Shown: piece after piece, positions 29,860-39,104 of the stretch
Position numbering within the stretch: position 1 is the first letter of the stretch
How the letters are laid out: each line of letters starts with the position of its first letter
NCBI RefSeq assembly: GCF_000696385.1
Contig: NZ_JJMN01000064.1
Coordinates: forward strand, 1 to 64,000
Reading direction: 5' to 3'
Length of the DNA: 64,000 nucleotides
Source: Vibrio metoecus
GTDB taxonomy: Bacteria; Pseudomonadota; Gammaproteobacteria; Enterobacterales; Vibrionaceae
The notes under the pieces: model-generated
Databases searched by the model: none
What the model was told of the DNA's origin: nothing
Seen by the model: only the letters and a program-made list of their open reading frames with translations
Program-made: the position numbers and the translations under genes

Positions 29860-30483
29860 ATGGATTGGATGACGCTGATACTGGGTGCCGCTGTGGTAGT
29901 GGCAATGGCGGTTTATCTGGTGATTCGAATACCACGCCGAGTCGCAGTTGGGTTTGTCGGAATTGTGACTATGGCGAGTGTGGGTCTTTTTTTATGGATG
30001 CAGCAGCCAGAGCCTAAAGCCCAAGTTAAGGCCGAAACAAAATCACTGGCTCAGACGATGAGTGATTTACAGGAAGCGTTACGTAAAGATCCCAATCAAG
30101 CCGATTTATGGTTCTCTTTAGGGCAGGGGTATTTATTGGAGAGTGATTTTCTGGCGGCCACACAATGCTTTGATTACGCGATTCGATTGACTGAATTTCC
30201 GACCGCCAACCAATATGCCGCGAAAGCGACAGCGCTTTACTACCAACATAAGCAAAATATGAGTGATGACGTGACTCAGCTTTTGAATACGGCCTTAGAC
30301 ATCGAGCCTTTTAATGAAACGGCACTAACCCTGATTGCTCAAGATCACATGATCAGTTTTCGGTATCAGCAGGCGGTCGAAACTTGGCTGCATTTATTGG
30401 ATTCTCCCGATCTCGCACTCGCTAGAGCCAAAATCATTCAACAATTGGAGCTGGCAAAATCACGAGTGGTCAAAGCTAACTAA
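29860..30483 (+). CDS. nrfG: TPR-type cytochrome c nitrite reductase haem lyase subunit
   Basis: NrfG works with NrfE and NrfF to attach haem to the unusual CXXCK site of NrfA. The 207-residue protein has two membrane segments (about residues 5-22 and 32-50) and a periplasmic TPR domain: LQEALRKDPNQADLWFSLGQGYL, then ALYYQHKQNMSDDVTQLLNTALDIEPFNETALTLIA, which follows E. coli NrfG closely. AAGGAG-type spacing supports the ATG. Here it is split from nrfEF, placed between gyrA and nrfA and facing nrfA. A bidirectional terminator separates the two. Confidence 0.85.
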   Translation: MDWMTLILGAAVVVAMAVYLVIRIPRRVAVGFVGIVTMASVGLFLWMQQPEPKAQVKAETKSLAQTMSDLQEALRKDPNQADLWFSLGQGYLLESDFLAATQCFDYAIRLTEFPTANQYAAKATALYYQHKQNMSDDVTQLLNTALDIEPFNETALTLIAQDHMISFRYQQAVETWLHLLDSPDLALARAKIIQQLELAKSRVVKAN

Positions 30484-30553
30484 ACGGTTACCTACACTAA
30501 TCACCTTCGACTTGAAGCCATTAAATTGTTTGAACTTATCTTGTTTAAATAGA

Positions 30554-30582
30554 AGAAAAGCCAACGTAATGTTGGCTTTTCG
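30554..30582. terminator. Bidirectional terminator between nrfG and nrfA
   Basis: A perfect ten-base-pair stem (AAAAGCCAAC / GTTGGCTTTT, five-base loop) has a T run on each strand, so it can end transcripts from both converging genes. Confidence 0.85.
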
Positions 30583-30657
30583 TTGAGGGCACTCCATGGT
30601 ACGAGAGTGCAGAATCGAGGTTTAAACGCTGACTTCTAGCACCTACTGACCTTTCGT

Positions 30658-32085
30658 CTAATAGTTCGCTTCGCGTTGCTCGGCTTTCTTATCCCATTCA
30701 GGAACGACAGTATCGAGGAAGTGCTGTTTCTCTGCTTTCATCTTCTCCATATCCATGCCTAAGGCTGCTTGGGCTTTCTCTTTGCTTGAGATATCCGGTT
30801 GCTTAATCGGATCAGTAATGCCTTTAGTGGCTAATAGACGAGCCAGTTTAGTTCGCGCATCCGCCGCGCGATCCACCGCGGTTCCCAACACTTCCAAAGC
30901 GACTTCAGGCGCATGCATGTGCACACCATGTGAAGCAATAGAGTAGTCCCAACGCCATTGCGCATGACGGATATCTTGCAAGATAGATTGCATCTCTTGC
31001 TCCGTTGCACCAGCTTTCCATGCCGCTGCGGCTTCAAAGTGTGCTGCAACGATCTGTTTTTCAGCCGTCAGCTTCATTTTTAGCACTTGCGCTTTACGAG
31101 TCGCGACAATGTTTTTCAACTCATCTTTGCTTTGGGTATGGCAGTTTGCACAGGTATTTTCAAAGCGATCAAATGGGTTACCGATTTTATGGTCGGTATA
31201 CACTGTGCCATCTTCGTTTTTCACCTTAGGCATGTGGCAATCTGCACACACCACATTATTTTTGCCATGAATACCAGCACGCCACGTCTCATATTCAGGG
31301 TGCTGCGCCTTAATCATAGGAGCCTTGGAGAGTTGGTGTGTCCAGTCACTAAAATTCAGTGCGTCGTAATAACGCTCCATGGAGTCCACATCGGTCCCCA
31401 TATCCCAAGGGAATTTTACGGCCTTGGTAGGGCCTGAGAAATAGTATTCCACGTGGCATTGACCACACACACCCGCTTGTTGATCGAGACGTGACATCTG
31501 ATCAAACGGTTTACCAATCGCTTGATAAGCACGCTCGACATAAGGGCGGGTGACTTTCAGTGCCGGTTCACCGTTTTTGAACGCTTCACTGCGCGTGTCA
31601 TGGCAGTCCGCACAACCAATGGGGTTAGAAATTTCTTCACCCAAACGCGCCCATTTGCCTTCGAAATAGCCGTCCTCACCGCGTTCTTCGATCACTCTTG
31701 CCACATCGGGTGATTTACAGCTCCAACAAGCCATGGGCATTGGGCCTGAATTAGCATCGGTTGGACCGCCAGTCCGTAAGGTTTGGCGAACATCGTCTAG
31801 GGCGTAAAAATGCCCACGAGGCTTGTTATAATCTTTGGCAAAACCGTAGCCTGCCCATAACACAATCATGTTGGGATCTTCGGCCAGAGCATCTTCGATA
31901 GGTTTACTCTCTGACGTCTCTTTCCATGTTTTGTATTGATCAGGGTGTTGGACCTGATAAGTCTCGTTACGTGGGTCTGCAAGTTGGTTTTTTGTTGCTG
32001 CAGACACACTAAAGCTCGCCACTCCCAAGGAAGTCGCGCTCACGAGTAACAATGCTGCTGATTGTTTTATCCAGTGCTTTTTCAC
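30658..32085 (-). CDS. nrfA: Ammonia-forming cytochrome c nitrite reductase
   Basis: NrfA is the periplasmic pentahaem enzyme that reduces nitrite to ammonia with six electrons. The 475-residue precursor (E. coli 478) has a Sec signal peptide ([28 protein letters not shown]). The catalytic haem site is the diagnostic CWSCK, followed by four CXXCH sites ([34 protein letters not shown]). The likely start is a GTG at 32085 with GGAG upstream; the longer frame adds an unrelated leader. It is divergent from nrfB, with FNR and NarP sites in between. The gene is intact, unlike several of its partners. Confidence 0.96.
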   Translation of the reverse strand: MKKHWIKQSAALLLVSATSLGVASFSVSAATKNQLADPRNETYQVQHPDQYKTWKETSESKPIEDALAEDPNMIVLWAGYGFAKDYNKPRGHFYALDDVRQTLRTGGPTDANSGPMPMACWSCKSPDVARVIEERGEDGYFEGKWARLGEEISNPIGCADCHDTRSEAFKNGEPALKVTRPYVERAYQAIGKPFDQMSRLDQQAGVCGQCHVEYYFSGPTKAVKFPWDMGTDVDSMERYYDALNFSDWTHQLSKAPMIKAQHPEYETWRAGIHGKNNVVCADCHMPKVKNEDGTVYTDHKIGNPFDRFENTCANCHTQSKDELKNIVATRKAQVLKMKLTAEKQIVAAHFEAAAAWKAGATEQEMQSILQDIRHAQWRWDYSIASHGVHMHAPEVALEVLGTAVDRAADARTKLARLLATKGITDPIKQPDISSKEKAQAALGMDMEKMKAEKQHFLDTVVPEWDKKAEQREANY

Positions 32086-32211
32086 AATGGCTTCTCCATA
32101 TTCCGTGTTGGTTTCTGCGTTGTGGGGCTGAATATCCAAATTAAGAAAGAAGAATGCACAAGCCATTATTGTTTATATTTTTAAAAACAAAATCAGGCAT
32201 ATTAATAATCA

Positions 32212-32225
32212 TTGTTTTGGATCAA
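32212..32225. promoter_or_regulatory. FNR site between nrfA and nrfB
   Basis: TTGTTTTGGATCAA differs from the FNR consensus TTGAT-N4-ATCAA at one position. It lies 127 bases before the nrfA start. FNR activation of nrf in anoxia is well established in E. coli; its use here is inference. Confidence 0.65.
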
Positions 32226-32261
32226 TTTACCACTGTGACCAAGCTTCAATAAAAATCAATA

Positions 32262-32277
32262 TACCCCTTAAGTGGTA
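32262..32277. promoter_or_regulatory. NarP/NarL 7-2-7 site between nrfA and nrfB
   Basis: TACCCCT-TA-AGTGGTA matches the 7-2-7 inverted heptamer consensus (TACYNMT-N2-AKNRGTA) at every defined position. This is the arrangement preferred by NarP, the nitrate/nitrite response regulator that activates nrf promoters. It sits between the divergent nrfA and nrfB. The remainder of the 359-base gap is AT-rich with no gene. Confidence 0.75.
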
Positions 32278-32525
32278 TTGGTTGTCCAAATAAATAGAGA
32301 GCAGTTAATTATTGAAATTAAATAATTTTTAATGAGTTAGGTGATGTGCTTCACCAATTCTTGCTTGTGAAATACCCATAAAGGAGAAGGGGAGATATGC
32401 TATTGATATAGCGTTGTGGCTTATCCAAAATAAGAACAGATTGCATTTGGTGAATAATCGAAACCAAGAGTAATTATTTTTCTGATTTTGGTAGCAATCC
32501 TTATCAGAAATAAGGACAGGATAAT

Positions 32526-33115
32526 ATGGGCAAAGTTCAATTTGCCATAGCCATAATGCTGAAGTCCCTTCTTGCATTTTGTCTCTATGGATATTCTATT
32601 TATGCCGTCGCGGAATCTTCTGATAAAAAATCGGAGGCATCTCCACAACGCCATGAAGTCACTTTCATCCGTGATGCTGATTACAAATGTGTTCAGTGCC
32701 ATAAGGATGCCAAAAATACACTACTGGAATCACACAGTGAGCAAGCGCTGCAACAAGCAGGGCGTGAGCTGAACTGTACCAATTGCCACAGCAATATTGG
32801 CCCTGAACACCGTAATGGTGCTGAGGACGTGACCAAATATTTCAGTGCACAATCGCAACCCGGCACAGAAAAGGTTTATCTGGATCCAGAGCAGATCTTG
32901 CAAGCCAACAGCGTTTGTATGGACTGCCATACAACCGGAAAAACTCCGAGAAGAAAAGTTGGACGCACGATGTACATGCGAAAAACCTCACCTGTTCTAA
33001 CTGCCATACGGTTCATGCCATGGATGCCAAAGTGCTGAGCTTTGATCACAAGCAAAAGATAAAGCTATGTGTCGATTGCCATTCCGATTTCAAAGCGAAG
33101 GAAGAGGAGAAATAA
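32526..33115 (+). pseudogene. nrfB: Pentahaem cytochrome c electron donor to NrfA (frameshifted as sequenced)
   Basis: NrfB is the small periplasmic pentahaem cytochrome that passes electrons from NrfCD to NrfA. Across both frames all five haem sites are present: CVQCH, CTNCH and CMDCH in the first, CSNCH and CVDCH in the second. A signal peptide (IMLKSLLAFCLYGYSIYAVAE) leads the protein. The shift lies in an A run at 32939-32943; adding one A restores HTTGKNSEKKSWTHDVHAKN and a protein of about 196 residues. The ATG has AAGGA upstream. The stop is one base before nrfC. A one-base deletion in a run is typical of either slippage or sequencing error. Confidence 0.88.
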
Positions 33116-33116
33116 C

Positions 33117-33805
33117 ATGAGCTGTTCAAGACGTCATTTTCGTCGCGGGTTCCGGAAGCTTTAATCATGACCACGGGCATTGCGGGTACGGCAGTGATCA
33201 ATAGTCGCTATGTGCTTGCAGCCGTGCAGAAAGAGGACAATAAACGTTACGCCATGGTGCATGATGAAACCGCTTGTATCGGCTGTACCGCATGTACCGA
33301 AGCGTGTCGCGAAGTGAACAAAGTGCCTGAGGGAGTCTCCCGTTTGGAGATTATTCGCAGTGCTCCGCAAGGTGAGTTTCCGAATGTGGATTACCGTTTT
33401 ACTCGCAAATCTTGCCAACATTGTGAGAATCCGCCTTGCGTCTATGTCTGCCCAACGGGTGCGGCTTACAAAGATGAAACGACAGGCATTGTTGATGTGC
33501 ATAAGGAGCGCTGTGTAGGTTGTGGTTACTGCCTTGCAGCTTGCCCTTATCAAGTGCGTTTTTTCCATCCGGTCACTCATTCAGCGGATAAGTGTAACTT
33601 CTGCCGTGATACCAATCTGGCACAGGGCAAACTGCCTGCGTGTGTGGAATCTTGCCCCACTAAGGCGCTGACATTTGGCGATTTAAACGATCCGACCAGT
33701 GCAGTCAATCAACTGCTGGCAACCCGCACGGTGTACCGAGATAAAGTTCAGCTGGGTACCAGCCCTAAACTGTATAAGATCCCGCATCAGAAAGGGGAGG
33801 TGTAA
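33117..33805 (+). pseudogene. nrfC: Iron-sulfur subunit of the Nrf quinol dehydrogenase (frameshifted as sequenced)
   Basis: NrfC carries four [4Fe-4S] clusters and moves electrons from NrfD to NrfB in the periplasm. The long frame from 33167 contains four cysteine groups, among them CIGCTACTEAC, CQHCENPPCVYVC, CVGCGYCLAAC and CNFCRDTNL...CVESC. The true start is the ATG at 33117, opening MSCSRRHFRRG, a twin-arginine (Tat) signal. Two extra bases, one in a G run at 33147-33149 and one in an A pair at 33156-33157, break the frame; removing both gives RRGSGALIMTTGIAGTA. The restored protein is about 228 residues. Both lesions are single-base additions in base runs. Confidence 0.88.
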
Positions 33806-33806
33806 T

Positions 33807-34763
33807 ATGAGCACTTTACAAACCGCTTTTCATTTTGATTCTTTAGTGTGGGATTGGATTATTGCCATCTATTTATTTTTGGCAGGGATGTCCGCCGGTG
33901 CCGTCATGATTTCGTTCTATTTGAAACGCAACGTAATACAAGGCGATGCAGCAGAAAATGGGATTATTAAAGCGACCGCTTGGCTGGCACCGTTCGGAAT
34001 TATTGCCGGCCTGACGATTTTGATTTTCCACCTCACTAAGCCACTCGAGTTTTGGAAGATCATGATTTATTACAACCCCACCTCAGTGATGTCGATGGGG
34101 GTGATTTTGTTCCAAGTGTATATGGCGGTGCTGTTCGTTTGGATCGGAATTATTTTCAGACCTGTGATCATGCGACTCTTGAAGGGCAAATTCACCGTTG
34201 TGGATGGTTTGCTGCTGAAAGCCAAGCAATTTGAAAATGGGATTGAAATTTTCCTCGCCATTTTAGCCATTACTCTTGCGGCTTATACGGGCTTCCTGCT
34301 TTCGGCATTAAAAACTTATCCGATGCTGAATAATCCGGTGTTGCCAATTCTGTTCTTATTCTCCAGTCTTTCATCTGGTTTCGCGGCTTGTTTGATGGTT
34401 GGGGTGTGGATCTTTAAAGAGCCGATGAACAGCCCAAGCATTGCTTGGCTGCACCGATTTGAGCGCCCAACGGTACTGTTTGAATTGTTTGTGTTGGTGA
34501 CTTTCTTTACTGGGTTGATTTTCAGTGGTGGGCAAGCGCAGGCTTCCGCGTGGAATGCCATTTCAGGCGGCTTCTGGGCTAACTGGTTTTGGTACGGTGT
34601 GATTGCACTTGGTATGGTGCTGCCTTTGGTGCTGAATGCGCTATCTCCCAAATCCATCAAACATTCGCTCGGCTTTGTACTGTTTGTCACCTCGCTCAGT
34701 TTACTTGGGGTGTTAATGCTGCGTACGTTTGTGTTGTACGCCGGACAGATGACCGTCATTTAA
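33807..34763 (+). CDS. nrfD: Membrane subunit of the Nrf quinol dehydrogenase
   Basis: NrfD oxidises menaquinol/ubiquinol in the membrane and feeds electrons to NrfC. The 318-residue protein is a polytopic PsrC/NrfD-family protein with eight or nine membrane segments. It begins MSTLQTAFHFDSLVWDWIIAIYLFLAGMSAGAV, the family N-terminus, and has HLTKPLEFWK near residue 75. The ATG at 33807 follows the nrfC stop by one base with GGGGAGG upstream; the longer upstream extension is an artefact. The gene is intact. Confidence 0.94.
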   Translation: MSTLQTAFHFDSLVWDWIIAIYLFLAGMSAGAVMISFYLKRNVIQGDAAENGIIKATAWLAPFGIIAGLTILIFHLTKPLEFWKIMIYYNPTSVMSMGVILFQVYMAVLFVWIGIIFRPVIMRLLKGKFTVVDGLLLKAKQFENGIEIFLAILAITLAAYTGFLLSALKTYPMLNNPVLPILFLFSSLSSGFAACLMVGVWIFKEPMNSPSIAWLHRFERPTVLFELFVLVTFFTGLIFSGGQAQASAWNAISGGFWANWFWYGVIALGMVLPLVLNALSPKSIKHSLGFVLFVTSLSLLGVLMLRTFVLYAGQMTVI

Positions 34764-34781
34764 ACGGGATAGGAAAAGCTA

Positions 34782-36730
34782 ATGAGTGACTTAGGGCTGT
34801 TTCTACTCATTCTGGTCGCCGTGTTAAGCACGGCGATGAGCCTTTGGGGGCTAAGTCGCTTTCGCTCTCTTTCCTTACATCTATCGAGTTTTGAGCCACA
34901 GCAAATATTGCTTACCAAAACCTGCCGACTGGTGTTCCTCTGTGCTTTGTCGGCCTTGGTGCTGTTAGCGTATGCGTTCCTCAGTGATAATTTTGCGCTG
35001 CATTATGTTTCATCCCACTCCAATTCTGCTCTGCCCGTGTTTTACAAAGTGGCAGCCGTATGGGGAGGACATGAAGGATCGATGCTGTTTTGGGTGATGA
35101 CGCTAGCAGGATGGTCTGCAGTGATCTCCTATCAGCGTTGTTACCCGCAATCTTATCAATTCAAAGTGCTGACCTTGATGAATGCGCTGGTGGCCATGTT
35201 CGCGTGGTTTACCTTATTCACCTCCAACCCCTTTGAATTAAATGCAGTTTTGCCGAGCGAGGGGAGAGATTTAAACCCGATGCTGCAAGATGTCGCGCTG
35301 ATTTTTCATCCTCCTTTGCTGTATCTCGGCTATGTAGGTTACTCCACGGTGTTGGCGTTTGTTCTGGCCGCGTTATGGGAAAAAGAGATCCCAAGCCAGT
35401 GGGTGGAATGGTGCCAGCCGTGGGCAATGGGCGCGTGGTTTTTTTAACTTTAGGAATCGGGCTTGGTTCATGGTGGGCGTATTACGAACTCGGCTGGGGT
35501 GGTTGGTGGTTCTGGGATCCCGTTGAAAATGCCTCTTTACTGCCTTGGCTGAGCGGAACGGCGCTGTGTCACACTTTATTGGCTAACCGATACCACGGTG
35601 TATTGCAGCGTTGGTGTTATGTGTTGGCACTGATGACGTTCAGTTTAAGCATTATAGGCACGTTTATTGTGCGCTCTGGTGTACTGACTTCCGTACATGC
35701 GTTTGCGGTTGATCCCGATAAAGGTATTGCGTTGCTTGCCATTCTTGCTTTGGTGCTGCTTGTGGGCTTGGGCAGTTTTGTGCTGCGTTTAGACGAGATT
35801 CGCTCAGCGCCTCTTATTCACTGGTGGAGTGCGCCATTTTTAATGTTGATCGCGACAGGGTTATTGGCCATCGCCGCATTTACCGTGGGAATGGGTACCT
35901 TTTACCCCATGCTGTACACCTTGTTTGGGTTTGGCAGTATTTCAGTGGGCGCGCCGTATTTCAATGCCATGATTTTGCCTTTTGTCTTCTTGGGCATGTT
36001 GGCATTAGGCGCTGTTCCATTAATCAAACACAAAAACCGACGACCAATCGCGCTAGGGCTAGCGTTACTTTCCACACTACTGGGAACCACGTTATATCGG
36101 CTACAGGTGGATAACCCAGTGTTGTGGGTTCAATTGTTCTGGATTTTGGGATGCTGGGTTGCCAGTACACATTTGCTCTGTTTATTGGAGAAAAGAACGC
36201 GCGCGATCCCTATGGTTATGGCGCATTTGGGTTTGGCATTGCTGGCCGTGGGCGCGGCGATGAATGCTGAACACTCTCAGGAAATCGCGAAAAAAATGGC
36301 ACCGGGAGACACACTGACATTTATGCAGTGGCAGGTGACTTATCAGGAAATGAACTGGGCGATAGGGCCGAACTACACCCTAGAGAAAGCGCGATTTGCA
36401 TGGCAAAAAGAGGGGGCGAGTTCTTTTATCATGGAGCCCGAACGTCGCCATTATCCAGTACGAGTGATGAACATGAGTGAACCCGCTTTGCATGGACTGT
36501 GGAATGGGGATTTGTACGTTACGCTTGGTAGCAAGTTTAGCGAGCAGAGTCATTCCGCAAAAAGCTATGCCGTAAAGAGTTACGCTGTGAAGTTACAATT
36601 CAAAGCTTATATAGGCTGGATATGGTTAGCGGCACTGATGTTTGTAATGGGCAGCGTTCTGGCGTTAGTGAGTCGCTGGAAAGAGAGGAGAGTGCAGAGT
36701 GTTGAAAGCCAACGTTATACGCTTGCTTAG
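34782..36730 (+). pseudogene. nrfE: CcmF-family haem lyase subunit (frameshifted as sequenced)
   Basis: NrfE is the large membrane haem-handling subunit that, with NrfF and NrfG, attaches haem to the CXXCK motif of NrfA. The first frame ends after WCQPWAMGAWFF and the second resumes with LTLGIGLGSWWAYYELGWGGWWFWDPVENAS, the WWD haem-binding signature. The break is in a run of seven T residues at 35439-35445; one more T restores the frame and a 649-residue CcmF-like protein. The first part also shows AAVWGGHEGSMLFWV and FHPPLLYLGYVGYS. The gene follows nrfD by 18 bases and overlaps nrfX. Confidence 0.88.
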
Positions 36731-37235
36731 TGTGGTCTTAGTGATTGGTGGTGTGCTCGCTGCAATTGGCTTGGGGCTGGAAAATAAAAATACCAACAAG
36801 GCAGAAGTGAGTGTGGTCAAACAGTTACCGGCGTTTGATGCCCCAGATTTACTCGACCCAAACTCACGCGTAACGCAGCAAGATTTTCTCATTTCGGGCT
36901 ACAAACTTCTCAATGTGTGGGCTTCATGGTGTGGTATTTGTTTGAGTGAACATGCGTTTTTAAAAAACTTAGCTCAGCAAGGTGTTCCCATTTACGGCTT
37001 AAATTATCGGGATGAATCCCGTGCGGCAACGCGCTATTTACAGCAACACGGCAACCCATTTGTCAAAGTGGCTCAAGATCCACAAGGTTCAGTGGCGTTA
37101 GATCTTGGTGTGATTGGCACACCGGAGACGTATTTGATCAACTCGGCAGGAGAGATTGTTTTTAAATATTCAGGGCCATTGACCCAAGAAAAATGGCAAC
37201 GTTATTTTCAAACATACTTTAAGCAGGAGAGTTAA
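36699..37235 (+). CDS. nrfX: DsbE/ResA-like periplasmic thioredoxin of the nrf cluster
   Basis: This 178-residue protein is a membrane-anchored thioredoxin of the CcmG/DsbE type. It has one N-terminal membrane segment (IRLLSVVLVIGGVLAAIGLGL), then the redox motif NVWASWCGICLSEH and the GVIGTPETYLI cis-Pro block. It should keep apocytochrome haem-site cysteines reduced for ligation. It starts at a GTG 32 bases inside nrfE and ends one codon before nrfF. The name nrfX is used for such genes in some nrf clusters. The gene is intact. Confidence 0.82.
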   Translation: MLKANVIRLLSVVLVIGGVLAAIGLGLENKNTNKAEVSVVKQLPAFDAPDLLDPNSRVTQQDFLISGYKLLNVWASWCGICLSEHAFLKNLAQQGVPIYGLNYRDESRAATRYLQQHGNPFVKVAQDPQGSVALDLGVIGTPETYLINSAGEIVFKYSGPLTQEKWQRYFQTYFKQES

Positions 37236-37657
37236 TTGTTATTCCGGCTGGCTTTCTTTCTCTTTTTCATCGTATCGCCACTGCAAAGTTGGGCGAGTGA
37301 TCCGCTTTCAAGCTCAGAAGGCGTTAATGCCGTTTGAGTTTTTTTGAGTTTGATTCCGCTCAGCAGCAACGAATGGCGACCGAGTTGGCGAAATCATTAC
37401 GTTGTCCGCAGTGCCAAAACCAGAACTTGATTGAATCAAATTCGCCGATAGCCAAAGACTTACGCTTTAAAGTGTTTGTGATGGTGAAAGAAGGGAAAAG
37501 CGAGCAAGAGATTGTCGATTATATGGTTGAACGCTTCGGTGATTTTGTGTTGTACCAACCGCCATTTAAAGCTCAAACCTGGCTGCTATGGTTGGCTCCG
37601 GTAATCATTCTGAGCCTATTTTTGATTTACGCCGCCCGGTCGGTACGGCGTAAATAG
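37236..37657 (+). pseudogene. nrfF: CcmH/CycL-like haem lyase subunit (frameshifted as sequenced)
   Basis: NrfF is the thiol-disulfide partner in haem attachment to NrfA. The long frame contains the CcmH signature LRCPQCQNQNLIESNSPIAKDLR, then GDFVLYQPPFKAQTWLLWLAPV and one C-terminal membrane segment. The natural start is a TTG at 37236, directly after the nrfX stop, with AGGAG seven bases upstream, giving the signal peptide LFRLAFFLFFIVSPLQSWA. The frame breaks near 37333-37345; removing one T from each of two T runs gives AVEFFEFDSAQQQ. The restored protein is about 139 residues. Confidence 0.85.
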
Positions 37658-37888
37658 CTACCAGTCAGACAAAATACGGCACAGTCTGGATATAAGACGT
37701 ACTTCTGGCCGTGTTTTTAAATAGATAAATATGGATCAAATCAGAGGCTAAAAATAAAAAATTGCACGGATGTTTTTCATATTGATCTACTTGCAATGTC
37801 TTTAAATCAAATTTTATTAAAATACGACTAATTATTAGTAATATTTTTGGTTAAATTGATACAAGCAGCGGTGATTGAGTGCTGGCTA
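37658..37888. other. AT-rich spacer downstream of nrfF
   Basis: These 231 bases are markedly AT-rich compared with the nrf genes and hold no credible gene. Together with the following two small genes and csp they make an AT-rich island of about 1.4 kb. Confidence 0.5.
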
Positions 37889-38089
37889 TTAATTTCTATT
37901 GATATACCGTTCGGCATTAGAAAATAGTTTTTCACATAATTTCTTCTGGTTCATATACTCTGATGTATCTTGTTCCATTGAGTCTAGAACTTCTTTCGCT
38001 GCTTGATATTCTGTGACCATAACAGAGAATTGCTCTTCAAAGTTGTTTCTTTGTGTTTTTTTATTTGATTTTCTTACGGGTTTTCGCAT
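37889..38089 (-). CDS. Small basic/coiled hypothetical protein, 66 residues
   Basis: I do not recognise the family. The protein starts with a strongly basic stretch (MRKPVRKSNKKTQRNN) followed by a helical, acidic-basic body (TEYQAAKEVLDSMEQDTSEYMNQKK) likely to form a coil. AAGGA lies seven bases before the ATG, which strongly supports translation. It starts ten bases after the stop of the 49-residue gene at 38100-38249, which has a similar basic N-terminus, so the two form a small operon. Function unknown. Confidence 0.65.
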   Translation of the reverse strand: MRKPVRKSNKKTQRNNFEEQFSVMVTEYQAAKEVLDSMEQDTSEYMNQKKLCEKLFSNAERYINRN

Positions 38090-38099
38090 TTTTGATTCC

Positions 38100-38249
38100 T
38101 TATAGATCCCAAAGTTTCTTTTGTTCTCGTTCTAATAAAATATCTTCAATTTTTTTTCTTATCTTGTGAATGTTATCTTGACTTTCATCTGCATTAAGAA
38201 CTTTTGCTTTGGAATTCTTTGATTTAGAACCAGTGATTGGTTTTTTCAA
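38100..38249 (-). CDS. Very small basic protein, 49 residues, TTG start
   Basis: This frame begins at a TTG with an unusually strong AGGGAGGGAG element eight bases upstream. It encodes 49 residues beginning MKKPITGSKSKNSKAKV and ending KKIEDILLEREQKKLWDL. The basic head and charged amphipathic tail resemble the short PA3496-like proteins of gamma-proteobacteria, but that similarity is from memory and weak. It was missed by length-based frame finding because of its size and start codon. It is followed ten bases later by the 66-residue gene. Confidence 0.55.
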   Translation of the reverse strand: MKKPITGSKSKNSKAKVLNADESQDNIHKIRKKIEDILLEREQKKLWDL

Positions 38250-38533
38250 ATTTTGATCTCCCTCCCTAACGTAGAAATAAGTAGCTCATCGAACATCACA
38301 TTTTGCGAACGTTTAATTGCAAAATAAATTTCATCCTAGAAAATTAAAATGATCATTAGGTGATATGAAATGAAAGTGGATAAGATTAAAAAACGACTTA
38401 TCTGATTTACAGTAGGAAGAAAAACTCTAACATTGTTACTGTAAAATTGATGAACAAAGAACGGTGTTTTCTTTATTTTATGAAGATTGAATGACTAGAT
38501 CTCGTCATCTAAACAAGACCTAGTCATAAATAT

Positions 38534-38746
38534 TTATAGCAAAGTAACGTTAGCTGCTTGTGGGCCTTTATTACCTTGCTCTACGTTGAAAGCAACTTTT
38601 TGGCCTTCAGCTAATGTTTTAAAACCGTCGCTAACAATTGATTTGAAATGAACGAATAGATCAGCACCGCCGTTGTCAGGAGTGATAAATCCAAAACCTT
38701 TAGTTTCGTTAAACCATTTTACTAGACCAGTTGTTTTATTAGACAT
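38534..38746 (-). CDS. Cold-shock domain protein (CspA family)
   Basis: This 70-residue protein is a single cold-shock domain that binds single-stranded nucleic acid. RNP1 (KGFGFIT) and RNP2 (DLFVHF) are both present, and the protein begins [18 protein letters not shown]. The family length is 65-75. About 360 AT-rich bases separate it from trhO upstream, enough for the long 5' leader typical of cold-inducible csp mRNAs, though I cannot define that leader. Which csp paralogue this is cannot be told from sequence alone. Confidence 0.93.
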   Translation of the reverse strand: MSNKTTGLVKWFNETKGFGFITPDNGGADLFVHFKSIVSDGFKTLAEGQKVAFNVEQGNKGPQAANVTLL

Positions 38747-39104
38747 ATATATCTCGATAGATTAATTAGATTGAAAGAGAAACTACTAAATATGGAATGA
38801 AGAAAAAGTTATCGCAGGATATATATGACAAACTGAATCAAAAAACTGAGAAGATCTTAAACTAAATTTTATATCAATAGTGCACTGTTAGAACTAGCGC
38901 TACTATACACGATGTACACACAATAGATACGCATTTCTTTGTTTTAAATTTTTATCCTTTTAAATCATTGTGTTATATCTTGGTTTTTGAGGGCGCTAAG
39001 GTTGGAACTAAGCTATACCCCCAAAAACATTCCGTATTTGTCATCGGTTTGCTTCGGTATAATGCCCGCCCAATTTCCAAGTGTCGTATTTAAAAGGTCA
39101 TACC
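38747..39104. other. Divergent AT-rich region between csp and trhO
   Basis: This 358-base gap has the promoters of the csp gene (minus) and trhO (plus). It is AT-rich and contains the probable csp leader. I see no gene in it. Confidence 0.5.
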
